A stretch of DNA of 64,000 nucleotides from Limobrevibacterium gyesilva (GTDB lineage: Bacteria; Pseudomonadota; Alphaproteobacteria; Acetobacterales; Acetobacteraceae). The first letter of the stretch is position 1. Each line of letters opens with the position of its first letter. A program made the translations under genes and the position numbers. Under the pieces are notes generated by a model, which saw only the letters and a list, made by a program, of their open reading frames with translations, did no database searches and was not told where the DNA came from. Positions 8,938-18,110 of the stretch are shown piece by piece. The stretch covers positions 167,633 to 231,632 of the forward strand of contig NZ_JAPDNT010000005.1 in NCBI RefSeq assembly GCF_025989185.1, written 5' to 3'.

Positions 8938-9067
8938 TTTGCTCTCCAATGACGCAAAACCGGATAAGTTCCAGCAAGATGTGGTCAGACGCGACGATAG
9001 CAACCGAAGCCACGGAATGTCGCAGGCGTCACGGATCAACCGCCGGACAGCTACATCACCCCGGGCA

Positions 9068-9092
9068 AACGGCGATCACACGAAAAAGTTCC
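9068..9092 (-). promoter_or_regulatory. EcfG-type promoter for nepR-ecfG
   Basis: On the minus strand GGAAC (9092-9088), a 16-nt spacer, CGTT (9071-9068): an exact consensus, implying that EcfG activates its own operon. Confidence 0.8.
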
Positions 9093-9101
9093 AGGATTAA
9101 G

Positions 9102-9126
9102 GGAACATTTGCAGCAATCGGGCGTT
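9102..9126 (+). promoter_or_regulatory. EcfG-type promoter for phyR
   Basis: GGAAC at 9102-9106, a 16-nt spacer, CGTT at 9123-9126. It is an exact consensus placed back to back with the nepR-ecfG promoter, only 9 bases apart, and about 35 nt before the phyR start. Confidence 0.8.
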
Positions 9127-9159
9127 AACGCCGGAGATTCCGGAAAGGGGGCCTTCCCG

Positions 9160-10053
9160 ATGACAGTAGGTGCCTTGATTGCACCGCACTTGCCGTATCT
9201 GCGGCGGTTCGCCCGCGCGCTCACGGGAAGCCAGCGCAGTGGAGACGCCTACGCGATGGCGACCCTGGAGGCGGTCGCGGCTGATTGCGACAATGCCCAC
9301 GACGGTCCGCTCACGCGCCTCGCGCTGTTCGAAGTGTTCCTGAGGATCTGGGGTTCCCTTCCAGTCAATAACGCCGCCGCCGACTTGCCTGCATCGCAGA
9401 TCATGGATGCGGCCGACCGAACGCTTGAATCCCTTACCCCGCTGTCGCGCGTCGTCTTTCTGCTCCGCACGGTCGAGGGCTTCACGGTGGAGGAGATTGC
9501 CGACATTTTGCGCCGTGATACCAGCGAGGTCGATTCCCTGCTGGAGTGCGCAGGGCGCGAGATCGCCGCACAACTGCGTACGAACGTACTCATCATCGAG
9601 GACGAGCCCATCATCGCCATGGACATCGAGACACTCGTCTGCGATCTCGGTCATACGGTGATGCAGATCGCCCGCACCCACGGTGAGGCCGTCGCCGCGA
9701 TCAAGAGGCAATCGCCGGGGTTGGTTCTGGCCGATATTCAGCTGGCCGACGGCAGTTCTGGCCTTGAAGCTGTCAATGAGATCCTCGGAGGAATGTCGGT
9801 GCCGGTGGTGTTCATCACGGCCTATCCCGAGCGACTACTGACAGGTGAGCGGCCGGAACCGACGTTCCTGATCACCAAGCCGTTCCAAGCAGAGACCGTC
9901 AAGGCGATCATCAGCCAGGCTCTCTTCTTCGATCGGCGAGCGTCCCTGGTGAAGGGGACCGGGATCACCACTGGTGGCGCGAGGGAGGAGTCCGCCCACT
10001 ATCCCGCGGAGCCAGACCGTGGAAGCGGCCGCCCTGGTGGTAACAATACCTGA
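9160..10053 (+). CDS. phyR: General stress response regulator PhyR
   Basis: 297 residues. The N-terminal half is a sigma-factor mimic (ALIAPHLPYLRRFARALTG with region-2-like helices; LTPLSRVVFLLRTVEGFTVE with region-4-like helices) that binds NepR. The C-terminal half is a receiver domain: VLIIEDEPIIAMDIE supplies the acidic pair, LADIQLADG the phosphoacceptor Asp, VFITAYPE the conserved Thr and ITKPF the Lys. Phosphorylation exposes the mimic, which takes NepR off EcfG. ATG 9160 was chosen because the domain starts right after it; upstream ATG 9109 overlaps the promoter. A ~40-residue Gly/Pro-rich tail follows the receiver domain. Confidence 0.93.
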   Translation: MTVGALIAPHLPYLRRFARALTGSQRSGDAYAMATLEAVAADCDNAHDGPLTRLALFEVFLRIWGSLPVNNAAADLPASQIMDAADRTLESLTPLSRVVFLLRTVEGFTVEEIADILRRDTSEVDSLLECAGREIAAQLRTNVLIIEDEPIIAMDIETLVCDLGHTVMQIARTHGEAVAAIKRQSPGLVLADIQLADGSSGLEAVNEILGGMSVPVVFITAYPERLLTGERPEPTFLITKPFQAETVKAIISQALFFDRRASLVKGTGITTGGAREESAHYPAEPDRGSGRPGGNNT

Positions 10054-10170
10054 ACTTTCGTCTCACAAAAAAAAGCTCAATGGCGGCCCCGAAGCTCGCT
10101 GCGGCCGAACGACGATCCAGGCCGACCGATATTGCTGCCCGCGGGCGCGGTACCAGCAAGGAGCAAGGAC

Positions 10171-10659
10171 ATGAGCACCGAAAATCCCCGCAATCTGATC
10201 TGGAAGCATATCCACGGCATCGGGACTTGCATGATGGTGACGCATGACGGGGAGCACGTGCGCGCGCGGCCAATGACCGGCATTGTGCGGCCCGAGCAGA
10301 ACGTGATCTGGTTCTTTACGGATACCCAGACCAGCAAGGACGAGGAGTTGCAACGCGACCCACGTGCAAGCCTCACGTTTGCGGACCTACGCGATCAGAA
10401 CTTCGTCTCAGTTTCCGGTCGCATCACGCGTGTCCTGGACAAGGAGACGATCAGCGATCTCTGGGACGAAGGGGCGGAGGCTTATTTCCCCAACGGGCCC
10501 GATGATCCGGGCGTCGTGCTGCTGAAATTCGTCCCCGAATTTGGCGAGTACTGGGACGCACCGTCCAGCACAATCGTGATGGCGATCAAGTTCATCGAGG
10601 CGCACATCATGGGTGAGAGGCCGGACCTTGGCACCAGCGGGGCGGCAAAGTTCTCGTAG
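10171..10659 (+). CDS. Pyridoxamine 5'-phosphate oxidase-fold general stress protein
   Basis: 162 residues with the split-barrel flavin-binding fold of the general stress protein 26 group: LIWKHIHGIGTCMMVTHDGE, RARPMTGIVRPEQNVIWFFT, LQRDPRASLTFAD, FVSVSGRITRVLD. Relatives bind FMN or FAD in the cytoplasm and are commonly made in stress; their substrates are mostly unknown. AAGGAG lies seven bases before ATG 10171. It follows phyR by ~120 nt, where I found no EcfG motif of good quality, so stress control is only suggested by location and family. Confidence 0.85.
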   Translation: MSTENPRNLIWKHIHGIGTCMMVTHDGEHVRARPMTGIVRPEQNVIWFFTDTQTSKDEELQRDPRASLTFADLRDQNFVSVSGRITRVLDKETISDLWDEGAEAYFPNGPDDPGVVLLKFVPEFGEYWDAPSSTIVMAIKFIEAHIMGERPDLGTSGAAKFS

Positions 10660-10860
10660 GAAGTATTAGACGTCTGGAACCAACCGCCGGAACCCACTTG
10701 AATCCACAGACATTGCCGCATCTCGCGCTGCCGTACCTTGTGCCATTGAACGACAGCTGGTTGCGAAACCGGGTGTGGTTGACCGGTCGAACAAGAGTGG
10801 CGCTTGGCGCCGGACGGCGAGCTTCGTTTGCTGACGACAAATCTGGACGTGGCCGGTCGT

Positions 10861-11754
10861 TCAGACCCGGCGGTCGCGGCTCGCGGCGATGAGGACGGCG
10901 GCCACCACGATGGCGCCGCCGATCAGGGTGTTGCGATCGGGGTTCTCGTCGAAGACGAGCCATACCCAGACCGGGGCCAGCACACTCTCCAGCACCGAGA
11001 TCAGGCCGGCGTCCGCCGAAGGGATCAGGCGCACGCCGGTGGTGAACATGATCAGCGCCAGACCCATCTGGCCGAAGCCGAACACCGCCAGCAGCGCCAT
11101 GTCGTGCGCCGGCACAACCATCTGCGCAAACGGCAGGCTGGCCACGGCGACGATGAGCACCGCGAGGCAGCTTGATTCGGTGGTTGGCACGTCCGGCCGC
11201 ACCCGGGCTAGCACCACCGTGCCGGCGAAGGTGAGGCTCATGAGCGCCGAGAGCACATCGCCCCACTGCCGGCCGGCCTCGCGGGTGCCGGAAACCATGA
11301 CGAGCACGCCGACAACGGTCACCAGGATGGCGACCAGCTTGGCGGGAGACACACGCTCTTTCAGGGCGAGCCAGGCCAGGGCGGCCGCGAACAGCGGGGC
11401 GGCGGCCTGGAACACGATCACCGCGGCCACGGTGGTCATGCTCAGCGCGTTGATGAAGCAGATCATCGACGCGGCGAAGCACAGGGCCATGGCGACGCCG
11501 ACCCAGCCGAGCCGGCGGAAAGATTGCGGCATGGCCCGGCCGTCACGGGCGGCGAGGTAGCCCAGCAGGAACACGGCGGCGAACACCGAACGCCAGAACA
11601 GGGTCGTCCAGGGATCGGTGTCGGCCCAGCGTTGCAACAGGCCGGCGCTGCTCCAGACCATGGTGGCGCCGGTCACCAGCAATGCACCACGGCGATACTC
11701 TGCCGCCGCTGCTTCACGCGGCAAGGCAGCGGCGAACGGGCCAGCGTGGCTCAC
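10861..11754 (-). CDS. DMT superfamily (EamA) transporter
   Basis: 297 residues with about ten hydrophobic segments in two EamA repeats. The first contains MVWSSAGLLQRWADTDPWTT and ends near FAAALAWLALKERVSPAKLV; the second ends at VLAPVWVWLVFDENPDRNTL. The LALKERVS-type motif closing each half is characteristic. Such inner-membrane permeases export amino acids or other small metabolites; substrate not predictable. No operon partner. Confidence 0.88.
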   Translation of the reverse strand: MSHAGPFAAALPREAAAAEYRRGALLVTGATMVWSSAGLLQRWADTDPWTTLFWRSVFAAVFLLGYLAARDGRAMPQSFRRLGWVGVAMALCFAASMICFINALSMTTVAAVIVFQAAAPLFAAALAWLALKERVSPAKLVAILVTVVGVLVMVSGTREAGRQWGDVLSALMSLTFAGTVVLARVRPDVPTTESSCLAVLIVAVASLPFAQMVVPAHDMALLAVFGFGQMGLALIMFTTGVRLIPSADAGLISVLESVLAPVWVWLVFDENPDRNTLIGGAIVVAAVLIAASRDRRV

Positions 11755-12209
11755 ACTCGAACTCCAGGTACCAATGCAATCTTTAATGTTATGCCATCTG
11801 CCCGGCGCTGCCCATCCCGCGGGCGAACCGGACGCAATCCCGGCAAGAAAGGGAGACGGGGCTCTGCCCCCGGAGCGTCCTCAACCGCTCTGGCGAACAA
11901 CGCAAGAACAGGGTCGGCAGGAGCGCTATCCTTCCGAGGTTCAGCGCAACCCGGACCGGTGGCTTGAAGCATCGCCACCCGTTCGCAGATCAACTCGGTT
12001 CGCGGGGATGGCCATGGGTCTCATGCGGTGAGACGGTCCCCGCGCCGGCGGGAGCTCGCGCTCTCGCGGCCACCTCGGGCTGCCCTCCCGCCCCAGGGGC
12101 CGGCGGTATCCTGCTTGTCGCGGCTTTGGGGGATGCGGCCTCGGGTAGGCTGTCGATGAATACCTGACCGTTTTTTGCCGGGCAGATGGTGATGCCGCAA
12201 CGTCGGGTG
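11755..12209. other. Intergenic region without recognisable gene
   Basis: 455 bp between the DMT gene and the GntR gene. It contains a GC-rich short hairpin at about 11856-11872 (GGGG, CTCTG, CCCC core), resembling intergenic palindromes seen elsewhere in the window. Open frames here look non-coding and show no family motif. Confidence 0.5.
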
Positions 12210-12869
12210 TCATGTGAAGTTGTCGATTACGAGGCGGCCGGCCCGGGTAAGATGTTGCTTCAAGCGGCGCAGTGCGGCTTCGCAGTTCCCCGTCCTGCAG
12301 GCCGTTACGATCGCCCGATGATCCCGAAGCCATTCCACGGTATTCCGCGGCAGTGCCGCGTAGGCGTTCTGATAGTGCTTCACGCTGCTGCGGAGCGTCA
12401 GAACCATCGCGAGGTGCCTTGGCCGGCGCGCAGGCGCATAGAGTGTTTCATGGAATCGGTCGTCGAGCTCGCTCCAGCGTGGCCCGTGCGCCTCGTGTTC
12501 TGCGGTGGAAAGTATCGTCTCGATCGCGAGCAGATCATCTCTCGACATGCAGCTCATGGCGCGTTCCAGAAGGTCGCATTCGAGCAGTATCCGCAGCTCA
12601 TAGATTTCTTGCACCTCGGCCGCATCAAGGCGCGACACATAGGCGCCCCGGTTGGGGTGGACGACGACCAAGCCCTCCGCCTCCAGGCGCCTGAGAGCCT
12701 CCCGGATGGGGATGCGGCTGACACTGAAGCGTTCAGCGAGTTCCTCCTGGCGCAAGGCCTCACCCGGAGGCAGCTCTCCTTGCGCGATGTCGGCGCGCAA
12801 AGCGTCGGCAATGAGATCCGGGGTTGTCCGGGCGAGCGGCAAAGCAGGAGAAGATCGGTTGCGGTTCAT
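12210..12869 (-). CDS. GntR family regulator, FCD (FadR-type) domain
   Basis: 219 residues. The N-terminal winged helix reads LIADALRADIAQGELPPGE, LRQEELAERFSVSRIPIREA and LRRLEAEGLVVVHPNRGAYV. The all-helical FCD ligand domain follows, with LRILLECDLLERA, DDRFHETLYAPA and the late HRAIVTACRTGN motif carrying metal-ligand positions. It is divergent from the OsmC gene; the 45-nt gap contains TGTAAACA (12879-12886), a short dyad that could be part of an operator. Ligand unknown; the arrangement suggests control of the OsmC gene and itself. Confidence 0.9.
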   Translation of the reverse strand: MNRNRSSPALPLARTTPDLIADALRADIAQGELPPGEALRQEELAERFSVSRIPIREALRRLEAEGLVVVHPNRGAYVSRLDAAEVQEIYELRILLECDLLERAMSCMSRDDLLAIETILSTAEHEAHGPRWSELDDRFHETLYAPARRPRHLAMVLTLRSSVKHYQNAYAALPRNTVEWLRDHRAIVTACRTGNCEAALRRLKQHLTRAGRLVIDNFT

Positions 12870-12914
12870 GACGCCTTATGTAAACATGTATCCAATCCTG
12901 GTCCAAGCGGAGAT

Positions 12915-13400
12915 ATGACCTTGGCGGAAAAGCAGCATGTCTACCGGGTCTCGGTGGAATGGCTCGGCAATCGAGGCGTGGGAACGGTCGATTATGCGAG
13001 CTACGGTCGCGACCATCTGATTACCGCCCCAGGAAAGCCGGAGATCGCGGGATCTTCCGATCCTGCGTTTCGCGGGAATCCGCAACGATGGAATCCTGAA
13101 GACCTGTTGTTGGCCTCGATCTCGGCATGCCACAAGCTGTGGTACCTCAGTCTTTGCGCCCGGGCCGGCGTCTGCGTTCTCACGTATCTTGACGACGCCG
13201 AGGGCACAATGATCGAAGCGCCGGGCGCCGGTCGGTTTGTGCGCGCGGTCCTCCGTCCCCAGATCACGATCCGTGCCGGCGACGATATCGAGCTGGCGAT
13301 GCGCCTGCATCGAGAGGCGCACGCCAACTGCTTCATCGCCAACTCGGTGAACTTCCCGATCGAATGCGAGCCTCAAATCATGGCCATGGCACCCAGCTGA
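12915..13400 (+). CDS. OsmC family peroxiredoxin-like protein
   Basis: 161 residues. Typical OsmC/Ohr-fold motifs: SSDPAFRGNPQRWNPEDLLL followed by ASISACHKLWYLSLC with the peroxidatic Cys in SACH, and a C-terminal LHREAHANCFIANSV with the second Cys in HANCFIANS. These two Cys reduce organic hydroperoxides in the cytoplasm. ATG 12915 has GGAG a few bases upstream. Divergent from an FCD-GntR regulator, which is the likely controller. Confidence 0.9.
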   Translation: MTLAEKQHVYRVSVEWLGNRGVGTVDYASYGRDHLITAPGKPEIAGSSDPAFRGNPQRWNPEDLLLASISACHKLWYLSLCARAGVCVLTYLDDAEGTMIEAPGAGRFVRAVLRPQITIRAGDDIELAMRLHREAHANCFIANSVNFPIECEPQIMAMAPS

Positions 13401-13620
13401 ACAGGAAAGCAACCTGCAAATTCACGAGAAGCCGGCTTCTCTGGTAGCCGGTCTCCTGGAGCAGCTTGAGAAGCTCCCGGTGTTCGACGGACATGACGCC
13501 GCCGATGGCTTCGATTTCTCCGCGCAAGCGGGCCGCATGGCCGAGACAGGCATCCCGCCCCCTTCTCCCGTTCACTTCAAGAATGGCTGCGACGTGGTGC
13601 CCTGCTCCTCAAGGGCGCTG

Positions 13621-13935
13621 TCAGGCTGCTGGTTCGATCTTGCGCAGGAATGTGCGCTCCTCCGCGAGGATCAGCTTCTCTGTCTCGGCCATCACGAAAT
13701 TGGCGTTGCCTTCGGTATCGGCGCGAAGGCGAGCTCGATAGGTCTCGTAAGCGGCAAGACTGTCGAAGGAGATCAGTCCATAGGCGATGTTATTGGTGCC
13801 TTCATGTGGCATCCAGTAGCCGAGAAGATCGCCGCCGCAAGTGGGAATGATCCGAAGCCAGTTCTGCGCGTATCTTTCAAATGTATCGCGCTTGAAGGGA
13901 TCAATCTTGTAGCGAATGAAAGCGGTGATGGTCAT
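13621..13935 (-). CDS. NIPSNAP family protein
   Basis: 104 residues, a ferredoxin-like dimeric alpha/beta-barrel fold: [20 protein letters not shown] at the start, [20 protein letters not shown] in the middle and a conserved C-terminal helix with FLRKIEP. Small NIPSNAP proteins have unknown biochemical roles; some act near catabolic or antibiotic genes. The ~220 bp between this stop and the OsmC stop at 13400 contain no convincing gene. Confidence 0.8.
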   Translation of the reverse strand: MTITAFIRYKIDPFKRDTFERYAQNWLRIIPTCGGDLLGYWMPHEGTNNIAYGLISFDSLAAYETYRARLRADTEGNANFVMAETEKLILAEERTFLRKIEPAA

Positions 13936-14252
13936 GGTCGTCTCCGTGCGTGAACCCACGTCGCGTTCTTGCACACCGACGCGGAGGCATGTTTCGCTCG
14001 TGACCGAAGTCTTCTTGAACCGGGTACTCAGGCGCGGCTGAAACGCAGCGGGACGACTGAGCCATGTGACAGACGCATCCAGCCCCGCCTTGCGCCGGTC
14101 GCCGACACCGAATTCGCGCAGATCTTGACGTCCTCCCCGCCGTGTCAGGCCGGGCATCACGACCACGTGTTCCTCCACTTGGATGCTGCAAGGGCCGGCG
14201 CAAGGCGTTCATATAGAGGAGCTGCCGCGGCACACGCGAGGAGTGGTATCCC

Positions 14253-14921
14253 ATGCGTCCAGAAGCGAGATCCGGCCCAGGCCAGGGGGACTTCGCGCTT
14301 CTTGGCGATTCGGTCACACCTCTCGCCCGAGCGTCGACGATAAACGACACGGTCATGACCCTGGGAGCCCTGCATGGCGCCGGGCCTTCGGACACGCCGG
14401 TCTTTTCTGTTCTTGACCACTCACAGACGACCGCCGGATCGCACGATCCCGTACGACGGGCGTTGCTGGTAACCCTGCTCGCCGCATACGTGACGACGCT
14501 CGTCTCGCCGGCTCTCGCCGCGCCAAGCACTGACGCGGCACTCGCCGCGTTTCTGGCAGCCTCGAAACTCCTGACAGGTCGCCCCACGCTTGAATCCGAA
14601 CAGGCTTCTCGTCTGTTTGGCGCCCTTACCGCTGACGACCCGCAATTTCCAGAGAAAGTGCAGGCATTGGCGTCCCTAATTGATCAAAGGAAGATCGACC
14701 CACTCCGCTTGCAGCAAGTACTTGACGCCGAGCGCTCTGAGCTTGCCGCATTGCCGCGCGACATTGTGACCGCGTGGTATGTGGGTGTTGTCGGTGACGA
14801 CGAGCGTGCACGCTGCATCACGTTCGAAACGAGTCTGATGAACGTCATCGTCAGCGACCGCTTGAAGCCGCCCAGTTACTGTTATGGAGTCTACGGCAGC
14901 TGGGCGCAAAAGCCGACTTAG
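14253..14921 (+). CDS. FAD-dependent sugar-alcohol dehydrogenase, small subunit
   Basis: 222 residues; the first ~90 are a long leader with DPVRRALLVTLLAAYVTTLV and ALAAPS, a twin-Arg-containing signal followed by a cleavage-like site. The mature part (LAAFLAASKLLTGRPTLES, LPRDIVTAWYVGVVG, CITFETSLM, PPSYCYGVYGSWAQKP) matches the small subunit of membrane-bound FAD-dependent sorbitol/fructose/gluconate dehydrogenases, which escorts the flavoprotein to the periplasm. AGGAG upstream supports ATG 14253. The large and cytochrome subunits follow directly. Confidence 0.85.
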   Translation: MRPEARSGPGQGDFALLGDSVTPLARASTINDTVMTLGALHGAGPSDTPVFSVLDHSQTTAGSHDPVRRALLVTLLAAYVTTLVSPALAAPSTDAALAAFLAASKLLTGRPTLESEQASRLFGALTADDPQFPEKVQALASLIDQRKIDPLRLQQVLDAERSELAALPRDIVTAWYVGVVGDDERARCITFETSLMNVIVSDRLKPPSYCYGVYGSWAQKPT

Positions 14922-14931
14922 AGGTGGTCAG

Positions 14932-16530
14932 ATGGCCCAGGATCTTTCGGCTGACATTGTTGTCATCGGCTCTGGGGTCTGTGGTTTATTGGCGGCGCAT
15001 CGCCTGGTCATGCAAGGCGCCTCTCTGCTGATTCTCGAAGCTGGGCCGCGGGTTGATCGCGGCCGCATCGTGGCCGCCTACAGGAATTCAGCGTGGAAGG
15101 GAAACTGGATGGCGCCCTATCCATCCATGCCATGGGCCCCGCATCCCAACTATCACCCCAAGGACAACGGTTATCTCATCCAGGCTGGACCCTATCCCTA
15201 TCCAGCCGAATACATTCGTGTCGTCGGCGGCACGATCTGGCATTGGGCTGCGCATGCGTGGCGCGTGCTGCCGAACGACTTGAAGATCAAAAGCCTCTAC
15301 GGTGTGGGGCGCGATTGGCCCCTGTCCTATGAGGAGCTTGAGCCGTACTACTACGAGGCCGAGGTCAAGATGGGAGTCTCCGGCGCGCCGAACACCGGCT
15401 CTCCGCGCACGAAGCCCTTCCCCATGGAACCGGTCGCCGAGCCGTGGGCGATGCGCCGGTTTCGCGAGCGCCTCGCCGCCGGCGGTTACGAGGTCGTCAG
15501 CAACACGACGGCACGCAACAGCCGAACCTACGACGGCAGGCCGGCCTGCTGCGGCAACAACAACTGCCAGCCGATTTGCCCGATCGGCGCGCAATATGAC
15601 GGCGGGGTGGCGGCCAGCGCTGCGGAGGCGGCTGGCGCGAAGATCATTCCCAACGCGGTCGTGTACCGGATCGAGCATGATCCACAAGGGCGTATTGTCG
15701 CGGTTCACTACTACGATCCGAACAAGACCTCGTACCGCGTGACGGGGAAAACCTTCATTCTCGCGGCAAACGGGATCGAGAGTCCGAAGCTGCTGTTGAT
15801 GTCGGCCAGCGACAAATACCCGAAGGGGTTGGCGAACGGCTCGGACATGGTCGGCCGCAATCTGATGGACCACCCGAGCAGTTCGCTGACCTTCGACGCC
15901 GAAGAAGAACTGTGGCTCGGGCGCGGCCATCAGAGTCCGTCCTCGATCAACACCTTCCGTGATGGCGCCTTTCGCTCGGAGTATGCTGCGTTCCGTCTCG
16001 ACTTCACGAATATTTCGCAGGTGCGTTCTGCGGCAGAAGATCTTATTGCAGCGGGGGTGTATGGACCCGAGTTGGAGAAGCAACTGCGCTATCGCTCGGC
16101 GCACCAGGTCAATGTCAAGGATGTGCTGGAAGTATTGCCCAATCCGGAAAACCGGGTCGTTCTGAGCTCCCAGAAGGATGCGCTAGGGATACCGAAGCCA
16201 GAGGTTCACTACGCATTGGATGACTACGTCCACAAGGGGATGGCCGCAGCGAAGGTCGAATACGCGCGCATTGCGGAGCTGATGGGCGGAACCAACCTGC
16301 GCTACACGCCGGACGGCCAGTACGCCAACAATCAGCACATCACCGGCACGATGAGTATGGGCAATGATCCGAAAGATTCCGTCGTCGATAGGTTCGGGCG
16401 TGCGCACGATCACCCGAACCTGTTCATCGCAGGCACCGGTGTGATGCCGACGGCAGCCACGGTCAACTCCACGCTGACCGGGGTCGCACTGGCTCTACGA
16501 ACCGCGCAGCACATTCACGAGACGAGCTGA
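14932..16530 (+). CDS. FAD-dependent sugar/polyol dehydrogenase, GMC-type large subunit
   Basis: 532-residue GMC oxidoreductase. The ADP-binding motif is DIVVIGSGVCGLLAAHRLVM near the N-terminus; GGTIWHWAAHAWRVLP and a Cys-rich insert PACCGNNNCQPICPIGAQ (likely Fe-S ligand cysteines in this family) follow. The C-terminal half has HITGTMSMGNDP, the catalytic His region and AGTGVMPTAATVNSTLTG. It oxidises a sugar or polyol in the periplasm and passes electrons through the cytochrome subunit to quinone. AGGTGG before ATG 14932 sets the start. Substrate (sorbitol, fructose, gluconate or other) cannot be fixed from sequence. Confidence 0.9.
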   Translation: MAQDLSADIVVIGSGVCGLLAAHRLVMQGASLLILEAGPRVDRGRIVAAYRNSAWKGNWMAPYPSMPWAPHPNYHPKDNGYLIQAGPYPYPAEYIRVVGGTIWHWAAHAWRVLPNDLKIKSLYGVGRDWPLSYEELEPYYYEAEVKMGVSGAPNTGSPRTKPFPMEPVAEPWAMRRFRERLAAGGYEVVSNTTARNSRTYDGRPACCGNNNCQPICPIGAQYDGGVAASAAEAAGAKIIPNAVVYRIEHDPQGRIVAVHYYDPNKTSYRVTGKTFILAANGIESPKLLLMSASDKYPKGLANGSDMVGRNLMDHPSSSLTFDAEEELWLGRGHQSPSSINTFRDGAFRSEYAAFRLDFTNISQVRSAAEDLIAAGVYGPELEKQLRYRSAHQVNVKDVLEVLPNPENRVVLSSQKDALGIPKPEVHYALDDYVHKGMAAAKVEYARIAELMGGTNLRYTPDGQYANNQHITGTMSMGNDPKDSVVDRFGRAHDHPNLFIAGTGVMPTAATVNSTLTGVALALRTAQHIHETS

Positions 16531-16661
16531 GCAATGTGCGGGCATTGCGTGGAATCTTTATCCGCGACCCGCTTGACCTCTCCGCTGCGACCGCCGCGTC
16601 CCGCGGGCTACGATGACCGACCAGCCGAACGCCCTTCTTCACGGTGGGGAAGTCGCTCGCC

Positions 16662-18068
16662 ATGAAATCGATCCTACCCTTGCCGATTGCGTCCGGCGCC
16701 ATCGCCATCGCGCTCGCGAGCGTGAATGCGCTCCCTGCATTTGCTGCGCCCCCTGCCGACGCCGACCTGATCCAGCGCGGCCAGTACCTTGCAGCCGCAG
16801 GGGACTGCGTCGCCTGCCACACCACGCCTGGCGGCAAGGCGCTCGCAGGTGGGCTGTCGCTGCCAACCCCGGTTGGCGCGATCGTGTCGACCAATATCAC
16901 GCCTTCGAAGACATACGGTATCGGCACCTATACGCTCCCGCAGTTCGCGGACGCACTACGCAAAGGCGTGCGTGCTGACGGCCAGCGCCTGTATCCCGCG
17001 ATGCCGTACACCTCGTATGCGCAAGTGTCGGACGACGACGTCAAAGCGCTTTACGCGTACTTCATGAACGCGGTCGCGCCCGTCGATGCGCCTTCGCCGC
17101 AGACAGAGCTGTCCTTCCCGTTCAATATTCGGCTGTCAATGGCTGCATGGAACCTCCTGTTCCTCGACAGCAAGCCATTCGAACCCGACCCGAGCAAGAG
17201 CGCCGAGTGGAACCGTGGCGCTTACCTGGTCCGTGGCCTCACGCATTGCAGTGCCTGTCATACGCCGCGCAACGTGTTGATGGCTGAAAAGGCGTCGCGC
17301 GACCTCGGCGGCGGCGAGGTTGGCCCCTGGCACGCGCCGAACATTACGTCCGACGCGAACAGTGGGATCGGCGGATGGAGCGAACGCGATCTGATCGACT
17401 ACATGCGTGACGGGCGCGCGGTGAACAAGGCACAAGCGGCTGGCCCGATGGCCGAGGCGATCGACAACAGCCTGCATCTTCTGCAGGACAGCGACTTGCG
17501 TTCGATTGCCGTGTATCTGAAAGCCGTGCCGGCGGTGCGTAATGACGAGGACGCCCGCCCAGCATTCGGATGGGGCGCAGCTGCCGATGACCTCAGCGGC
17601 ATCCGCGGTGTTCCGTTGCCGGCGGATCCGAATCAGATGTCGGGCCCGCAGCTCTACGATGCATATTGCGCGACCTGCCACCAAAGCGATGGGCAAGGGA
17701 GCGACGACGGCGGCCTGCCGTCACTCTTCCACAACACGGCACTCGGTCGAACCAACACGAATAACCTGGTCATGGTGCTCCTGGACGGAATTCACCGGCT
17801 GCCCGGTGCATCCGACATACTGATGCCGGGCTTCGCGCATGAGCTGTCGGATCAGCAGATCGCGACGCTTGGCGCGTATCTCACCCAACGCTACGGCAAC
17901 CCGAGCGCCGCGGTTACAACCGCGCAGGTGCAAGACCTGCGAGCCGGGAGCGCCTCGTCGTTCCTGATCGTGGCGACGCGCGTAGCGATGTCTGCGGTGG
18001 CGGTTCTCGCCATCCTGGTTGCGGCATTCTGGATGTTCAGGCGACGGCGCCAGGGAGCGGCGCAGTAG
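16662..18068 (+). CDS. Triheme cytochrome c subunit of membrane-bound dehydrogenase
   Basis: 468 residues with a signal peptide (PIASGAIAIALASVNALPAF) and three CxxCH heme sites: CVACH near residue 49, CSACH around residue 200 and CATCH in the C-terminal third. Two repeats of FADALRKGVRADG / DLIDYMRDGRAV type and a final hydrophobic anchor ending in RRRRQ are typical of the cytochrome subunits of gluconate, sorbitol and alcohol dehydrogenases. It transfers electrons from the flavoprotein to ubiquinone at the periplasmic face. GTG 16644 is an alternative start; ATG 16662 places the signal peptide properly. Confidence 0.92.
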   Translation: MKSILPLPIASGAIAIALASVNALPAFAAPPADADLIQRGQYLAAAGDCVACHTTPGGKALAGGLSLPTPVGAIVSTNITPSKTYGIGTYTLPQFADALRKGVRADGQRLYPAMPYTSYAQVSDDDVKALYAYFMNAVAPVDAPSPQTELSFPFNIRLSMAAWNLLFLDSKPFEPDPSKSAEWNRGAYLVRGLTHCSACHTPRNVLMAEKASRDLGGGEVGPWHAPNITSDANSGIGGWSERDLIDYMRDGRAVNKAQAAGPMAEAIDNSLHLLQDSDLRSIAVYLKAVPAVRNDEDARPAFGWGAAADDLSGIRGVPLPADPNQMSGPQLYDAYCATCHQSDGQGSDDGGLPSLFHNTALGRTNTNNLVMVLLDGIHRLPGASDILMPGFAHELSDQQIATLGAYLTQRYGNPSAAVTTAQVQDLRAGSASSFLIVATRVAMSAVAVLAILVAAFWMFRRRRQGAAQ

Positions 18069-18110
18069 GTTCGGTCCCTCTGGCGGGGGAGGTCGGCCGT
18101 CCCGGCCGGC

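Noticed and set aside
8966..8992. Another GGAAC on the minus strand upstream of nepR
   Set aside because: With 16-17 nt spacing it gives CATT or worse rather than CGTT, and the exact consensus at 9068-9092 is better placed.
13378..13575. Minus-strand 65-codon ORF between the OsmC and NIPSNAP genes
   Set aside because: It overlaps the end of the OsmC gene and shows no recognisable family; probably not coding.
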